NCBI GenBank assembly: GCA_021202325.1
Contig: JAJQDF010000232.1
Coordinates: 1 to 6,372 of the forward strand
DNA: 6,372 nucleotides
Origin: Clostridiales bacterium
GTDB lineage: Bacteria > Bacillota > Clostridia > Lachnospirales > Anaerotignaceae
Direction: 5' to 3'
The notes below the pieces were generated by a model, which saw only the letters and a program-made list of their open reading frames with translations, did no database searches and was not told where the DNA came from. This document shows positions 6,299 through 6,372 of this stretch, one piece after another; within the stretch, counting starts at the first letter, position 1; each line of letters begins with the position of its first letter. The translations under genes and the position numbers were made by a program.

Positions 6299-6372
6299 CA
6301 AATAGGTGAAAATCTTTTTTACACAGTTTTTCACTTTAGCACTTTGCATTTCGAAAAGGTGTGGACAAATAG
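6297..6372. repeat. 9-bp direct repeat in the gene-free end
   Basis: GACAAATAG occurs at 6297-6305 and again at 6364-6372, ending exactly at the window edge, 67 bp apart. No coding region is visible between spoIIIAA and the window end. A chance match is quite possible at this base composition. Confidence 0.3.
6306..6334. repeat. Short inverted repeat upstream of spoIIIAA
   Basis: GTGAAAA (6306-6312) and TTTTCAC (6328-6334) are complementary around a 15-base T-rich loop. It is AT-rich and weak as a terminator on either strand. It could be a remnant terminator of an upstream unit or an operator, or chance in an AT-rich stretch. Confidence 0.25.

Noticed and set aside
1..6372. tRNA, rRNA, CRISPR array, insertion sequence or phage elements
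   Set aside because: No cloverleaf-like structure, spaced repeats, transposase or terminal inverted repeats seen; nearly all bases are explained by nine coding regions.

Overview
This window suggests an endospore-forming bacterium of the Clostridia (Bacillota). It carries the complete eight-gene spoIIIA sporulation operon in its usual order, with strong purine-rich Shine-Dalgarno sites and tight intergenic spacing. The protein sequences look clostridial rather than Bacillus-like. I cannot place it more precisely without a database search.

Layout: positions 21-1418 (+ strand) hold one intact NhaC-family sodium/proton (or sodium/solute) antiporter. Positions 1439-1473 form a hairpin that probably serves as terminator for both converging transcription units. 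From 6246 down to 1472 the minus strand is filled by spoIIIAA, AB, AC, AD, AE, AF, AG and AH. Gaps are 11-18 bp, or overlaps of 4 and 10 bp. The last ~126 bp (6247-6372) hold no gene. They contain the SD of spoIIIAA, a plausible but weak sigma-E-type promoter and a few short repeats.

How the genes work together: SpoIIIAA-AH are made in the mother cell and build a transenvelope secretion-like complex in the outer forespore membrane. SpoIIIAH pairs with forespore SpoIIQ to span the intermembrane space. SpoIIIAG (and probably AF/AH) form rings through ring-building motifs. SpoIIIAA is the cytoplasmic ATPase. SpoIIIAB-AE are the membrane parts. The complex keeps the engulfed forespore able to activate sigma-G.

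The most notable observation is that spoIIIAA is interrupted by a single in-frame TAA at codon 85 (5992-5994). Homology continues in the same frame on both sides, with no frameshift, and the codon replaced is normally a conserved Glu. The stop lies upstream of the Walker A motif, so no ATPase would be made from this sequence as given. Either this is a recent nonsense mutation (sporulation defect) or a base error. Genetic-code reassignment is unlikely because TAA, TAG and TGA all end other genes here. A second oddity is a short SpoIIIAF (125 aa) that appears to stop in the middle of its soluble domain. I found no undescribed system, mobile element, RNA gene or CRISPR array.
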